A stretch of DNA of 33,684 nt from Gammaproteobacteria bacterium (GCA_009692285.1 SHZO01000008.1:1-33684), one strand, 5' to 3'. Positions 1 through 8,387 are shown, numbered from the stretch's first letter. Notes: generated from the letters alone by a model not told the origin. Numbers and translations: made by a program.

Positions 1-144
1 GGTGATGTCTTGGTACAAGATGTTAAAGAAAAAATTGAAATCATCCCCACAGTCATTCAAGCAGACGTTGAGCTAATCTTCGATCCACCGTGGTCACAGG
101 CCATGATGTCTGAAGCTGCTCGATTGCAAACCGGCATGCTCTAA
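1..144 (+). CDS. sufT: SufT-like Fe-S cluster assembly protein, C-terminal fragment (5' end outside window)
   Basis: Frame 1 is open from the window edge to a TAA at 142-144 and encodes the last 47 residues of a MIP18/PaaD-type protein. The tail contains FDPPWSQAMMSEAARLQTGML, which I recognise as the conserved C-terminus of SufT-family proteins. SufT is an auxiliary factor in maturation of cytosolic Fe-S proteins and usually closes a suf operon, so the rest of a suf cluster is expected just left of the window (inference). The next gene on the same strand, 11 nt downstream, encodes a Rieske [2Fe-2S] protein, which fits an Fe-S context. The N-terminal domain is not visible, so the assignment rests on this tail alone. 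Confidence 0.8.
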   Translation, partial: GDVLVQDVKEKIEIIPTVIQADVELIFDPPWSQAMMSEAARLQTGML

Positions 145-155
145 AATCCGCCTTA

Positions 156-494
156 ATGTCTGAACACAATAATTGGGTTGATATCGCAGCTATCAACGAC
201 TTAAATGACGGAAGTCGTCTAGAAATTGAACTCAACGGCACGTATCTTGCTATTGTAAAATTAGAGGGCGTCCTACACGCCTTTGAAGATCGCTGCACTC
301 ATGATGGGGAATCTTTAGCTGGCGCAGAACTAGAACTAGATCCAAATACGCCCTGTGGCGTTGTAGTTTGTCCACGCCATGGAGCTCGTTTTTGCATAAA
401 AACAGGCGACGCTTTAACACCCCCCGCCTATGAACCGCTACGTATTTTTGAGATAAGAGAATATTCTCATCGTATTCAAGTCCGCGGCGTATGA
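156..494 (+). CDS. Rieske [2Fe-2S] ferredoxin-like protein
   Basis: A 112-residue single-domain Rieske protein. The two ligand boxes are visible: C47-T-H49-D-G and C72-P-R-H75-G-A, giving the Cys/His pairs that hold a [2Fe-2S] cluster. Length and layout resemble soluble Rieske ferredoxins (BphF/NirD-small-subunit type) rather than membrane-anchored cytochrome bc1 Rieske proteins, as there is no N-terminal membrane helix. It follows sufT by 11 nt and overlaps the next gene by ATGA, so it probably belongs to the suf transcript and carries electrons or serves in cluster assembly; the partner is unknown. No Shine-Dalgarno sequence is visible before the ATG, so coupling to sufT translation is possible. 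Confidence 0.88.
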   Translation: MSEHNNWVDIAAINDLNDGSRLEIELNGTYLAIVKLEGVLHAFEDRCTHDGESLAGAELELDPNTPCGVVVCPRHGARFCIKTGDALTPPAYEPLRIFEIREYSHRIQVRGV

Positions 495-973
495 CACATC
501 GATTAACTTTAATGAGGCATGGCCAAGCTCAAACTGAAGGTCCAAACGGTGATGCCGCGCGCACTTTAGAAGAATGGGGTGTGCGTGAGGTGCTTGCTAG
601 TGCGCTTCGTCTGGTCGCATTGAAATTTAGTCCACCACTTATTTTAACCAGCAGCGCCATACGCGCCTCCCAAACAGCCCACAATTTATGCATGCAATGG
701 GTCGATTGCAAAGTGAAAACTGAATCAAGGCTCTACTTAGCCACACCAAAGATTCTGCTTGAAGTAATTGCTGAACAACACTCTATAAAACAGCACCTAT
801 TGATTGTAGGTCACAACCCTGGCCTATCAGAGCTCGCTAAGCAATTGAGCGAGCCATCCTCAGCGACGAGCCAGAATTTTAAAGTACTAAATACTGCAGA
901 GTGGTACACCGCTGAATTTGAAATTTTAAGCTGGTATGAATTATTTGCGCGCACAAAGGCGCAGCAAATCTAG
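491..973 (+). CDS. sixA: SixA-like histidine phosphatase
   Basis: A 160-residue protein of the histidine phosphatase (phosphoglycerate mutase-like) superfamily. It has the catalytic LMRHGQA motif at residues 7-13, the second arginine in SSAIRASQTA (about 55-64), and the late catalytic histidine in VGHNPGLSELA (about 106-116). Size and the short insert match SixA, which removes phosphate from phosphohistidine on signalling or PTS proteins. The substrate here cannot be read from the sequence. The start codon overlaps the stop of the Rieske gene (ATGA), indicating co-translation. The C-terminal quarter looks less conserved than the core, so 'SixA-like' is safer than a firm SixA. Confidence 0.8.
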   Translation: MTHRLTLMRHGQAQTEGPNGDAARTLEEWGVREVLASALRLVALKFSPPLILTSSAIRASQTAHNLCMQWVDCKVKTESRLYLATPKILLEVIAEQHSIKQHLLIVGHNPGLSELAKQLSEPSSATSQNFKVLNTAEWYTAEFEILSWYELFARTKAQQI

Positions 974-978
974 CTTCA

Positions 979-1548
979 TTGTCTATCTCCACTACTAATC
1001 AATACATCATGGAAACCCGTGCTTGGGTAGATTATGCCGTGATCGGTCTAAAACTCTGCCCCTTCGCAAAGGCTCCACAAGTCCAAGGACTCGTACGTTA
1101 CATTGTAAGCAACGCGACAACAAATGATGCGCTAAATGAAGACTTAATTAATGAGTTACAACATCTCTCCACTGCCCCAACTGACCAAGTCGAGACCACG
1201 CTACTTATTCATCCTGACGTGCTGCAGGAATTTGAAAATTATAACAACTTTATAATGCTTGCCGAGTGTACGATTGAAGCGCTTGATCTCGAGGGCATAA
1301 TTCAAGTAGCTGGCTTTCATCCGCACTATCAATTTGAGGGGACAACGGTTAATGACATTACTAATGCGACTAATCGATCGCCTTTTCCGACTATACACCT
1401 ACTTAGAGAGTCAAGTATTGAGCAAGCCATCTCCGAGTTTGGTAATACCCAATTGATATATGAAAAAAATATCCAAACTCTCGAGCGACTGGGTCCGGAA
1501 GGATGGGAAGCTTTACAATATAGATGCCGTCTCAAAGCCGATTGTTAG
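979..1548 (+). CDS. DUF1415 family protein
   Basis: A 189-residue protein of the DUF1415 family, recognised from the N-terminal TRAWVDYAVIGLKLCPFAKA block and the GFHPHYQFEG motif near residue 115. Its function is unknown. The conserved Cys in LCPFAKA and the His residues in FHPHY suggest a metal or thiol site, but this is inference. I use the TTG at 979 because family members normally have about ten residues before the TRAW block. The in-frame ATG at 1009 would remove all of them. It is the last gene of the + strand group, 5 nt after the SixA-like gene, and probably shares that transcript. Confidence 0.8.
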   Translation: MSISTTNQYIMETRAWVDYAVIGLKLCPFAKAPQVQGLVRYIVSNATTNDALNEDLINELQHLSTAPTDQVETTLLIHPDVLQEFENYNNFIMLAECTIEALDLEGIIQVAGFHPHYQFEGTTVNDITNATNRSPFPTIHLLRESSIEQAISEFGNTQLIYEKNIQTLERLGPEGWEALQYRCRLKADC

Positions 1549-1592
1549 TAAAAATATTGTTATTAAAATTTATCTAGTATTTCTTTTGTGCT

Positions 1593-1617
1593 GGAATTAT
1601 TAGCAAAAAATTATTCC
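1593..1617 (+). terminator. Weak AT-rich hairpin after the DUF1415 gene
   Basis: GGAAT-T-ATT pairs with AAT-T-ATTCC around a seven-base loop (one T-T mismatch). It is followed on the + strand by AAAAATCTTTTT, so the T tract is displaced about six bases. It lies 45 nt after the + strand stop and 82 nt beyond the stop of the convergent radical SAM gene. It may end the suf-tail transcript, but it is a poor intrinsic terminator. Confidence 0.25.
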
Positions 1618-1698
1618 AAAAATCTTTTTAGAGGTACCCAGAAACTGCGCCACTAGGTGCGCAATAGGCACCCTATACGCCCAGAAATATATATAAAA

Positions 1699-3630
1699 TT
1701 AAATTATGGCTTGGGCAATAAAATCTGGCTTGACAGTAGTACGCGGCACAGGAAATTTAAACCACTCCCTCACATCTCGATCGAGCCCCACACCGTGCAT
1801 ATAGTTATACAGTCCTTTATTTAACCCGCGACCTAACTCGTCATGATCTACTGCACTTGGATCAAAAAAAACAATATCATTTTTAGCAAATATACTTGGC
1901 TTAGATTTAGCTAAAGTAACCCCATAGCGATCAGGATTAAGACCAACAGGGGAATGTACTGTACAGGTAAAACGATGAAAAAAACCTGATTGTATGCAGC
2001 CCTCTAAGAATAACTGTCGCACATATTCCAATGAATCTACTGTCTCTTGTACACTTTGGGTCGGAAAACCATACATTAGATATGCATGCACTAAAATACC
2101 CGCGTCGCTGAAGGATTTGGTGACGCGTGCTACCTGTGCGACGGAAACTCCCTTTTGCATCAAGCTCAATAAACGATCAGAGGCAACCTCTAAACCTCCA
2201 GAAATAGCAATACAACCGCTCTGAGCTAAAGTAGCGCACAACTCAGGTGTAAAAGATTTCTCAAACCGTATGTTTCCCCACCAAGATAAGGAAACAGATT
2301 GCTTGAGCAACTCAAGCGCTAACGACTTGAGTGCCTTAGGTGGTGCTGCTTCATCGACAAAATGAAATCCACTTTGATGAGTTTCAGAAATAATAGTGCG
2401 AATACGATTTACTAAAAGACTAGCACTAGCCGTTTCATAACGAGAAATATAATCTAGAGTCACATCACAAAAGCTACATTTTTTCCAGTAACAACCCTGA
2501 GCTATCGTTAATTTATTCCATCGCCCCTCAGACCACAACCGATGCATTGGGTTTAACATATCGAGTAGAGATAAATATTTAGTGAGTGGCAACCCATCCC
2601 AAGTAGGTGTGCCAATTTGTGCAAAAGGAACATTTAAATCAAGTGGATTTATGTAACGAACCGTGGCGCCCGCTGTATTTCGCTCCACGATATACGTACG
2701 CACTAGGCCTGAAACAGGTATTTTTCCCTGCAAGTGTTCGAGCAAGGTCCAGAGCGGTTGTTCTCCAGAATCTAGCGTCACATAGTCAAAATAATCAAAT
2801 ACACGCGGTTCCTGTAACTCTCTAAGCTCTGTATTAACATAACCACCACCTAATACAGTGATAATTTTAGGAAACTTAGCCTTAATACTCTGTGCAATTC
2901 TAAATGCTGCATACACAGAACCGGGAAATGGGACAGAGAGCAGCACCACTGTAGGTTGATGCTTATTGATAGCAGCCAAGCTTAGCGTCTGGAGCGTAAT
3001 ATCAATTAAATTAGGCCCAGCTTGCAATGCAAGGTCAAGTGGATCAAAACTCGGTTGACTACCAGCAAGACTCTCCGCATAACGCACAAACTCAAATCGC
3101 ACATCCACTGCCTCACGCAATACATCGGCGATATCATTCAAATACAACGTTGCAAAGTGTCTAGCTTTATCTTGAGTACCTAAGGCACCGAAAGCCCAAG
3201 CCAATGGATCAGCACTTCCATAATGACCCTCATCTTTTTCAGTGAGCTCATATACATCAAGACTAACGAAACGAGATCCCTCCGGTAGAAAACTACGACT
3301 GACAATTCGATGCGCTAATGTTGAGTCAGCACCCTGCAAAAACTTAATAACTAAATCAATTGTGCTGTGATAGCGTTTAAAATTCTTGTAGAACTTTTTA
3401 ACGCGCGTAGAACGGCTGCGAGCACTGATAGCCTCTATGCAATCACGTAGTGCAAGTAATCCGGAAGCCGAGAATAACTCTAAAACTAGCGCTAATGCTA
3501 AATCTTCTTGCACAGCTACCACAGAACGTGAGCGCAAAAAACCAGTAAGGTAAGCACTCGAAGGATACGGCGTGTTTAATTGCGTCATCGGAGGGATGAT
3601 GCTGAGAACCTTTAGCGGGGTAGTATGCAA
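1699..3630 (-). CDS. B12-binding-like radical SAM protein with CX4CX2C cluster motif
   Basis: A 643-residue protein. Residues 1-30 carry the PPMTQLNTPYPSSAYLTGFL signature. Residues about 40-190 are a helical region of unknown role. Residues about 225-300 (VVLLSVPFPGS, TVLGGGYVN, DYVTLDSGEQPL) look like a cobalamin-binding-type Rossmann domain without the DXHXXG base-off motif. The radical SAM barrel follows, with C380, C385 and C388 (QGCYWKKCSFCDV). The spacing is CX4CX2C rather than the usual CX3CX2C, and I checked it on the DNA. SGGLEVASDRLLSLMQKGV near 477-495 is the usual strand-4/5 block. The TTG start is chosen because the conserved N-terminus needs it; the sequence reads TAA-A-TTG from the yhhQ stop. 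Last gene of sppA-yhhQ-rSAM. Substrate unknown. Confidence 0.8.
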   Translation of the reverse strand: MHTTPLKVLSIIPPMTQLNTPYPSSAYLTGFLRSRSVVAVQEDLALALVLELFSASGLLALRDCIEAISARSRSTRVKKFYKNFKRYHSTIDLVIKFLQGADSTLAHRIVSRSFLPEGSRFVSLDVYELTEKDEGHYGSADPLAWAFGALGTQDKARHFATLYLNDIADVLREAVDVRFEFVRYAESLAGSQPSFDPLDLALQAGPNLIDITLQTLSLAAINKHQPTVVLLSVPFPGSVYAAFRIAQSIKAKFPKIITVLGGGYVNTELRELQEPRVFDYFDYVTLDSGEQPLWTLLEHLQGKIPVSGLVRTYIVERNTAGATVRYINPLDLNVPFAQIGTPTWDGLPLTKYLSLLDMLNPMHRLWSEGRWNKLTIAQGCYWKKCSFCDVTLDYISRYETASASLLVNRIRTIISETHQSGFHFVDEAAPPKALKSLALELLKQSVSLSWWGNIRFEKSFTPELCATLAQSGCIAISGGLEVASDRLLSLMQKGVSVAQVARVTKSFSDAGILVHAYLMYGFPTQSVQETVDSLEYVRQLFLEGCIQSGFFHRFTCTVHSPVGLNPDRYGVTLAKSKPSIFAKNDIVFFDPSAVDHDELGRGLNKGLYNYMHGVGLDRDVREWFKFPVPRTTVKPDFIAQAII

Positions 3631-3631
3631 T

Positions 3632-4396
3632 TTAACTCGCTGCGTACTGCCGCAACTTGGTAGCTTCCTCTACCCCTAAATAATTCTTGATAATATTACG
3701 CGCTAAGTAGAGTAAGGGAATCATGGCAACAGCAGCTAACATTTTGTAGAGATAGTTAAGGCTACCAACTGCCAAAAATTGAGACATTGACCAATGCTGC
3801 GGCCCGATTACAAATGCAATATAAAGCACTACGAAACTATCAAATAACTGTGAGACAGCAGTCGACCCGGTGGCACGTAACCAGACATACCGATCGCCCG
3901 TCAGACGTCTAACTTTATGAAAAACAGTAACATCCACCAATTGTCCAATTAGAAATGCTATCACCGAACCACAAATAGTCCACAAACCTTGGCCAAATAT
4001 TTGCGCATAGGCATGCTGGATATCTGTCACCCCCAAGTCTTTATTTGAATCTACCCAAAATTCTGCCGGGGCTAAACCAATCGAAACATAAGCTATAACG
4101 AAGGCATAGCAAATAAACGAGACGGCCACCCAAGAAATTAATCGTACACCACGTAGTCCAAAATATTCATTAATGACATCCGTCATAATAAATACGAAAG
4201 GCCATAGCAAGACTCCGGCCGTAAAGTTTAAATTTCCTGTTACACCTAAAATTGACCACTGGATCGGCGCGAAACCTAGAGTTGCCTCGAGAGAGAAAAT
4301 CTTAACCCCAATAAACTCAGCAATGAGTGCATTAGTCAGGAAAAAACCAGACAAAAAAATAAATAAGCGTGTTGCTTTATTATCTGTAATGCTCAT
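3632..4396 (-). CDS. yhhQ: Queuosine-precursor transporter, VUT/YhhQ family
   Basis: A 254-residue integral membrane protein with about six hydrophobic segments. It carries family-typical blocks: FFLTNALIAEFIGVKIF near the N-terminus, WPFVFIMTDVINEYFGLRGVR near residues 65-86, and QLFDSFVVLYIAF near 183-195. YhhQ imports 7-deazaguanine precursors (preQ0/preQ1) for queuosine tRNA modification; that role is known for the family and inferred here. It follows sppA by 24 nt and its stop is one base from the TTG start of the radical SAM gene. A late enzyme of the same pathway, queG, is encoded at the right end of the window but is not linked to it. A Shine-Dalgarno-like AGGAA lies about 12 nt upstream of the ATG. 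Confidence 0.88.
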   Translation of the reverse strand: MSITDNKATRLFIFLSGFFLTNALIAEFIGVKIFSLEATLGFAPIQWSILGVTGNLNFTAGVLLWPFVFIMTDVINEYFGLRGVRLISWVAVSFICYAFVIAYVSIGLAPAEFWVDSNKDLGVTDIQHAYAQIFGQGLWTICGSVIAFLIGQLVDVTVFHKVRRLTGDRYVWLRATGSTAVSQLFDSFVVLYIAFVIGPQHWSMSQFLAVGSLNYLYKMLAAVAMIPLLYLARNIIKNYLGVEEATKLRQYAAS

Positions 4397-4420
4397 TTTT
4401 TCTCAGTTCCTGCAGACAGA

Positions 4421-6271
4421 TCAGTACGCAGTACAAAAACAATGAGCATAGAGACGATTAGCTACAGCTAAGCGATTCATGCGTAACACTTCTCGCTCGA
4501 CGGATCCCATTTCGCGGTGCGCTATTTGCAGTAAAGCTGAGGTCTGCAGGTCTATACCAGCATATTTAACAACCCAACTGATCACAGAACCTTTAATCGA
4601 TTGAGCCAACTCCTGCGCCCAAGACAACTTTGGATCGCGATAATCAATAGAGTACTCACCTTCTTCAAGGTTCGCACGCTTTGCAGCAGCCTTAATTGCA
4701 TCTTCCATGGAGCCTAAGTTATCAACTAAACCAATACGCTTAGCATCTCGTCCCGCCCACACTCGTCCCTGTGCGATGGCGTGTACTTCATCACGTGATT
4801 TGTTACGGCCTTCAGAAACACGCGCAAGAAACTCTTCATAGCCATGTTCAATGACAGACTGTATTAAAGTTGATGCCGCCACACCGACTGGCCTATCCAA
4901 ACGAAACTCACCAGATAATGGTGTGGTACCCACACCATCGACACCAACTCCAATTTTATCGAGCGCACGATTTGCAGTAGGAAACAAGCCAAAGATACCT
5001 ATCGAACCAGTGATCGTAGCAGGGCTAGCCCAAATTTCGTCAGCTGGTGCAGCAATGTAATATCCACCAGAAGCTGCCAAATCACCCATAGAAATTACAA
5101 TGGGTCGCTTAGTAGCACGGAAAGCCAAAAGCTCACGATAAATTTTCTCTGAGGCGAGGACACTTCCGCCAGGACTATCTATGCGCAACACCAAGGCCTT
5201 TAAATCTTTATCCAGTCGAGCCTCACGAATAATCTGCGACATAGTGTCACCGCCGATGACACCTGCGGATTGAGCACCATCAACTATTTCACCGGCCGCA
5301 ATAATTACACCGACATGATTGTCTTCTGATTTACTCAGACCTAGCTCAGAACTGGCAGAATGCAAATAATCTTCTAAGGAAATGGATTGATAGCCCCCTG
5401 TTTCCTCATCTGCGCCCACTAGAGCGGCCACGCGCTGCTCCACTTCTAGGGATGATTTAATGCCGGTAACGATATGAGCTTTCAGAGCTACTTGAGCGCC
5501 ATCACCTTTGGCAATTTGCAAAGCCGGTGAGAGCGTATTCACGTAGGTCAAAATATCTTCCCGGCTAAGCTTGCGCGCTTGAGCTATGTGGGTCACATAC
5601 GAATCCCATAACGAAGATAAATACGCGGCACTCGCTTCGCGATCTTCTGCAGACATGTCAGTGCGCAAAAAAGGCTCAACTGCACTTTTGTAAATACCCA
5701 CCTTATAGACATTTACATCGATACCTAATTTATCTAACGCAGACTTGTAATAGTTACGATAACGATCATAACCCTCGATGAGAACTAAGCCTAATGGGTC
5801 GAGATAGATCTCATCGGCATAAGCAGCGATGAAATAGGTATCACGGGAATAGCCTATCTCTGAAGTAGCAATGACTTTTTTGCCTGATTTCTTAAACTGT
5901 GAAATTGCGCTCGCGAACTCCTCCAAAGTAGGCTGACCTGAGCCTTGCATAGCATCTAACTCAAGAACCACGGCCTGAACACGCTCATCATCTTTGGCAG
6001 ACCGAAGCGCATCAGTTAGATCACGCAACAAAGTTTCCGTTCGTCCTGTACCTTGCGCTTCCGAAATGGCTAACTCGATAGGATCGGTGGAGCGCTGCTC
6101 AACAATTTCTCCGACAGGACGCAACACCAGCGCCGCTTTCACAGGTAATTTAGGAATAGAACCGCGCAGGGCGCTGACAACAGAGCCAAAAATTAACAGG
6201 AGAAGCAATAAATGCAGGAGTTTCCGGAAACGATCGAGGAAACGAAATAAAGCGGTAAAAAATTTGCGCAT
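4421..6271 (-). CDS. sppA: Signal peptide peptidase SppA, 67-kDa type
   Basis: A 616-residue two-repeat S49 peptidase of E. coli SppA length, which degrades cleaved signal peptides in the inner membrane. A Lys/Arg-rich start leads into one hydrophobic segment at about residues 19-35, the membrane anchor. The first repeat carries the general-base lysine K195 in VGIYKSAVEPF. The second repeat carries the nucleophile S401 in MGDLAASGGYYIA. This split Ser/Lys dyad defines the long SppA form. The gene follows rplS by 115 nt, is codirectional, and is followed closely by yhhQ and the radical SAM gene, so it likely heads their operon. A GAGAG about 8 nt upstream of the ATG may be the ribosome binding site. 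Confidence 0.95.
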   Translation of the reverse strand: MRKFFTALFRFLDRFRKLLHLLLLLLIFGSVVSALRGSIPKLPVKAALVLRPVGEIVEQRSTDPIELAISEAQGTGRTETLLRDLTDALRSAKDDERVQAVVLELDAMQGSGQPTLEEFASAISQFKKSGKKVIATSEIGYSRDTYFIAAYADEIYLDPLGLVLIEGYDRYRNYYKSALDKLGIDVNVYKVGIYKSAVEPFLRTDMSAEDREASAAYLSSLWDSYVTHIAQARKLSREDILTYVNTLSPALQIAKGDGAQVALKAHIVTGIKSSLEVEQRVAALVGADEETGGYQSISLEDYLHSASSELGLSKSEDNHVGVIIAAGEIVDGAQSAGVIGGDTMSQIIREARLDKDLKALVLRIDSPGGSVLASEKIYRELLAFRATKRPIVISMGDLAASGGYYIAAPADEIWASPATITGSIGIFGLFPTANRALDKIGVGVDGVGTTPLSGEFRLDRPVGVAASTLIQSVIEHGYEEFLARVSEGRNKSRDEVHAIAQGRVWAGRDAKRIGLVDNLGSMEDAIKAAAKRANLEEGEYSIDYRDPKLSWAQELAQSIKGSVISWVVKYAGIDLQTSALLQIAHREMGSVEREVLRMNRLAVANRLYAHCFCTAY

Positions 6272-6339
6272 GTAATGCTCTCAGGTAATAGAAGAATGCA
6301 ACAACCCGAAAGTTTAACAATCACAAGGGATCCGTGCCA

Positions 6340-6366
6340 TGTGGCCCCATATTTTAGGGAGCCACA
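6340..6366 (-). terminator. Stable hairpin between rplS and sppA, no U-tract
   Basis: Read on the minus strand, TGTGGC-T-CCC pairs with GGG-GCCACA around an eight-base AT-rich loop, giving a 9-bp stem with one bulged T, 21 nt past the rplS stop. No run of T follows on either strand, so it is not a textbook intrinsic terminator. It may stabilise the rplS mRNA 3' end or attenuate readthrough into sppA. Confidence 0.35.
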
Positions 6367-6386
6367 CAGCATGAATTGAAGGTGTT

Positions 6387-6731
6387 TTAGACTTTCTCTG
6401 CGATGCGGGCAGACTTACCCGACAGGTCTCGCAGGTAATAGAGCTTCGCGCGGCGTACGCTGCCACGGCGCTTGACCGAGACGGCAGCTATAAGGGGGCT
6501 GTGACTTTGGAAGGTGCGTTCAACACCCTCGCCGTGCGAGATTTTACGTACTGTGAAGGAAGAATTTAAACCACGGTTACTCTTAGCAATGACCACGCCC
6601 TCATAGGCCTGAACACGTTCACGGTCACCTTCGACAACTTTTACGTCAACGACCACAGTGTCACCCGGATTAAAATCGGGTAATTGCCGTGTCATGCGAG
6701 TTTTTTCAATTTCAAGAATTAAGCTAGCCAT
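6387..6731 (-). CDS. rplS: 50S ribosomal protein L19
   Basis: A 114-residue protein with the L19 signature from [20 protein letters not shown] through [10 protein letters not shown]-like and [29 protein letters not shown] to [14 protein letters not shown]19 sits at the 30S-50S interface. The open frame extends 11 codons further, but I choose the ATG at 6731: it gives the usual L19 N-terminus and length and has a good Shine-Dalgarno (AGGTGGAG, about 5 nt before it). The start overlaps the trmD stop by 8 nt, so it is translationally coupled. It is the last gene of rpsP-rimM-trmD-rplS, in the usual bacterial order. Confidence 0.96.
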   Translation of the reverse strand: MASLILEIEKTRMTRQLPDFNPGDTVVVDVKVVEGDRERVQAYEGVVIAKSNRGLNSSFTVRKISHGEGVERTFQSHSPLIAAVSVKRRGSVRRAKLYYLRDLSGKSARIAEKV

Positions 6732-7491
6732 TTTTCTCCACCTCTCGCTCAGCGAGATATTCATCTAAAAGCTGACTCTCCGATGTGGAGAGTCCGCGAC
6801 CAAATTTTGACCCTAGTTGCAACAAATCGGGACGTCGAAGCCAAGTCCGACCTACCGCCTCACGCAACCTCCATCGATCGATTGCCGCGTGGTTGCCGCC
6901 TTGCAACACCCTAGGGACCGACCGACCTTGCCACTCGATAGGACGCGTATAATGCGGCCAATCGAGCCTTGCACCGGAAAACGATTCTTCCACACTCGAA
7001 CGCTCGTCTCCAAGCGCACCTGGGAGCAAACGCACCACGGCATCAATCACTGCCAAAGCCGCAAATTCGCCGCCAGAGAGTATGTAGTCTCCAACAGATA
7101 TTTCACGATCAATGCGCGCATCGAGCACCCGCTGATCGAGCCCTTCATAACGACTGGCCACCAACACAAACCCAGACAAAGCCGCGAGCTCACGCGCTAT
7201 GCACTGATCAAACCGCTCACCCTGCGCCGAGAGATGAATCCTCGGTAGCCCCGCCGGCACGAAGGACTGCGCAGCATCGATTGCTGCAGCCCAAGGCTCA
7301 GGCGTTCCCACCATACCAGGACCTCCACCGTAAGGCCGATCATCGACTGTACGATGCAGATCTGTCGCATAAGCGCGCGGGTCAAAACAATCAACACTGG
7401 CTATTTCACGCTCTAAAGCACGGCCTAGCACTCCGTAACTCAAGGCTCCCTGAATCAGCTCAGGAAACAAACTGACCAACGCGATATGCAT
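6724..7491 (-). CDS. trmD: tRNA (guanine-N1-)-methyltransferase TrmD
   Basis: A 255-residue SPOUT methyltransferase that makes m1G37 in tRNAs reading CUN, CCN and CGG codons, preventing +1 frameshifts. Visible motifs are [12 protein letters not shown] (about 51-62), [10 protein letters not shown] (about 112-121), [13 protein letters not shown] (about 131-143, part of the SAM-binding trefoil knot) and [16 protein letters not shown] (about 154-169). Length matches E. coli TrmD (255). It starts 4 nt after the rimM stop and its end overlaps rplS. The whole rpsP operon order is conserved, so function is secure. Confidence 0.97.
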   Translation of the reverse strand: MHIALVSLFPELIQGALSYGVLGRALEREIASVDCFDPRAYATDLHRTVDDRPYGGGPGMVGTPEPWAAAIDAAQSFVPAGLPRIHLSAQGERFDQCIARELAALSGFVLVASRYEGLDQRVLDARIDREISVGDYILSGGEFAALAVIDAVVRLLPGALGDERSSVEESFSGARLDWPHYTRPIEWQGRSVPRVLQGGNHAAIDRWRLREAVGRTWLRRPDLLQLGSKFGRGLSTSESQLLDEYLAEREVEKNG

Positions 7492-7495
7492 CAGG

Positions 7496-8014
7496 TCAAA
7501 AATCCTCAGGCCAATCGACCCAGATACTTCGTAGCTCAGGATCTATACGGCGCAGGTGCTGCGGTGTTACAGGCAGCCAACGCTCACGTTCCCCACGAAC
7601 CACCATGACGGCACTAGCCGGCATGTCTTCAAACCGTTCAAGCAAGCCGAAGTCGACTTGCTCAAGATTAAGCACGCGAAAGCCAATGAGTTCGCTGCGG
7701 TAGTACTCACCAGCCGGTGCCGGTGGGAGTTGCTCCCGCGGGACCTCAATTAGGGCATTAACCCAAACCTCAGCGCCCTCGCGCGTTGTCACGCTTTCTA
7801 GCCGAACAATCCATCCCTTAGATTGTCTACGCGATTCTGCCACTGTCATCTGCTGCTTAACACCATCGGCACTTCGAAGATGCCAAATGGCGTGTTTCAA
7901 TAAGGCATCAGATGGGTCTGTCCAAGACTCTAAATGCAGCCAACCCTTCAACCCTTGGGGTCGCCCCAAGCGACCCAACTCCACCCAATCCTCAGGCGCC
8001 ACCATCGGCACCAC
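7496..8014 (-). CDS. rimM: 16S rRNA processing/30S maturation factor RimM
   Basis: A 172-residue protein with the RimM N-terminal barrel signature VELGRLGRPQGLKGWLHLESWTDP (about 11-34) and a C-terminal PRC-type barrel containing PPAPAGEYYRSELIGFRV and RGERERWLPVTPQHLRRID. RimM binds S19 in the 30S head and assists maturation. It lies between rpsP (21 nt away) and trmD (4 nt away), the standard position. The frame begins MVPMVAPEDW, so the first or second methionine could be the start; I keep the longer version. Confidence 0.95.
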   Translation of the reverse strand: MVPMVAPEDWVELGRLGRPQGLKGWLHLESWTDPSDALLKHAIWHLRSADGVKQQMTVAESRRQSKGWIVRLESVTTREGAEVWVNALIEVPREQLPPAPAGEYYRSELIGFRVLNLEQVDFGLLERFEDMPASAVMVVRGERERWLPVTPQHLRRIDPELRSIWVDWPEDF

Positions 8015-8035
8015 TACGTTGCGGTAGATCCTTAA

Positions 8036-8302
8036 TCAGGCCACAGCCTGAATAGTAGCGAGTTTTCGGTAGTCGCTAACCAACGTCCGAACACGGTCAG
8101 AAGGCTTAGCGCCCAAGCCTACCCAATATTCGATACGCATTAGATCAAGCTTCAAACGTGGTTCGCTCTTGCGCGCCACAGGATTGAAAAACCCCACATT
8201 TTCAAGGCTCATGCCACCTTGGCGCTTGCGGCTATCAGTTACTACAACATGATAAAAGGGCGAGTTCTTAGCACCACGCCGAGTCAGACGAATCGTCACC
8301 AT
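8036..8302 (-). CDS. rpsP: 30S ribosomal protein S16
   Basis: An 88-residue protein with the S16 pattern MVTIRLTRRGAKNSPFYHVVVTDSRKRQGG at the start and LDLMRIEYWVGLGAKPSDRVRTLV later. S16 is a primary assembly protein of the 30S body. First gene of the rpsP-rimM-trmD-rplS group, 85 nt downstream of ffh on the same strand. No strong Shine-Dalgarno is seen; GAGAG lies about 10 nt before the ATG. A TAGAAT at the right distance for a promoter exists in the gap, but no convincing -35 accompanies it. Confidence 0.96.
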   Translation of the reverse strand: MVTIRLTRRGAKNSPFYHVVVTDSRKRQGGMSLENVGFFNPVARKSEPRLKLDLMRIEYWVGLGAKPSDRVRTLVSDYRKLATIQAVA

Positions 8303-8364
8303 ATGTCAATCGCTCTCGAGTCAGAGATCCTTGCAAAAAATGAGGGCGAATTCTACCGAAATCA

Positions 8365-8378
8365 TTCCCTTGAGGGAA
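8365..8378. repeat. Short perfect inverted repeat in the ffh-rpsP gap
   Basis: TTCCC-TTGA-GGGAA is a 5-bp stem with a four-base loop, 10 nt past the ffh stop on the minus strand. It lacks a T tract. It may be a weak 3'-end stem for the ffh message. Confidence 0.3.
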
Positions 8379-8387
8379 GCGTAACGT

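Noticed and set aside
1640-1675. Alternating hairpins (TGCGC/GCGCA and GGTGC/GCACC) as a possible switch
   Set aside because: The stems are five base pairs and lie past both convergent stop codons, with no gene downstream to control.
1560-1698. Short minus-strand frame of about 23 codons after the radical SAM gene, considered as a peptide substrate
   Set aside because: It starts with GTG, has no convincing ribosome binding site, and has no leader-core pattern; its length is what chance allows.
6969-7475. 168-residue + strand frame
   Set aside because: It lies wholly opposite trmD, whose motifs are all intact. Its composition (many Gln, His, Pro and Arg) is that of an antisense shadow.
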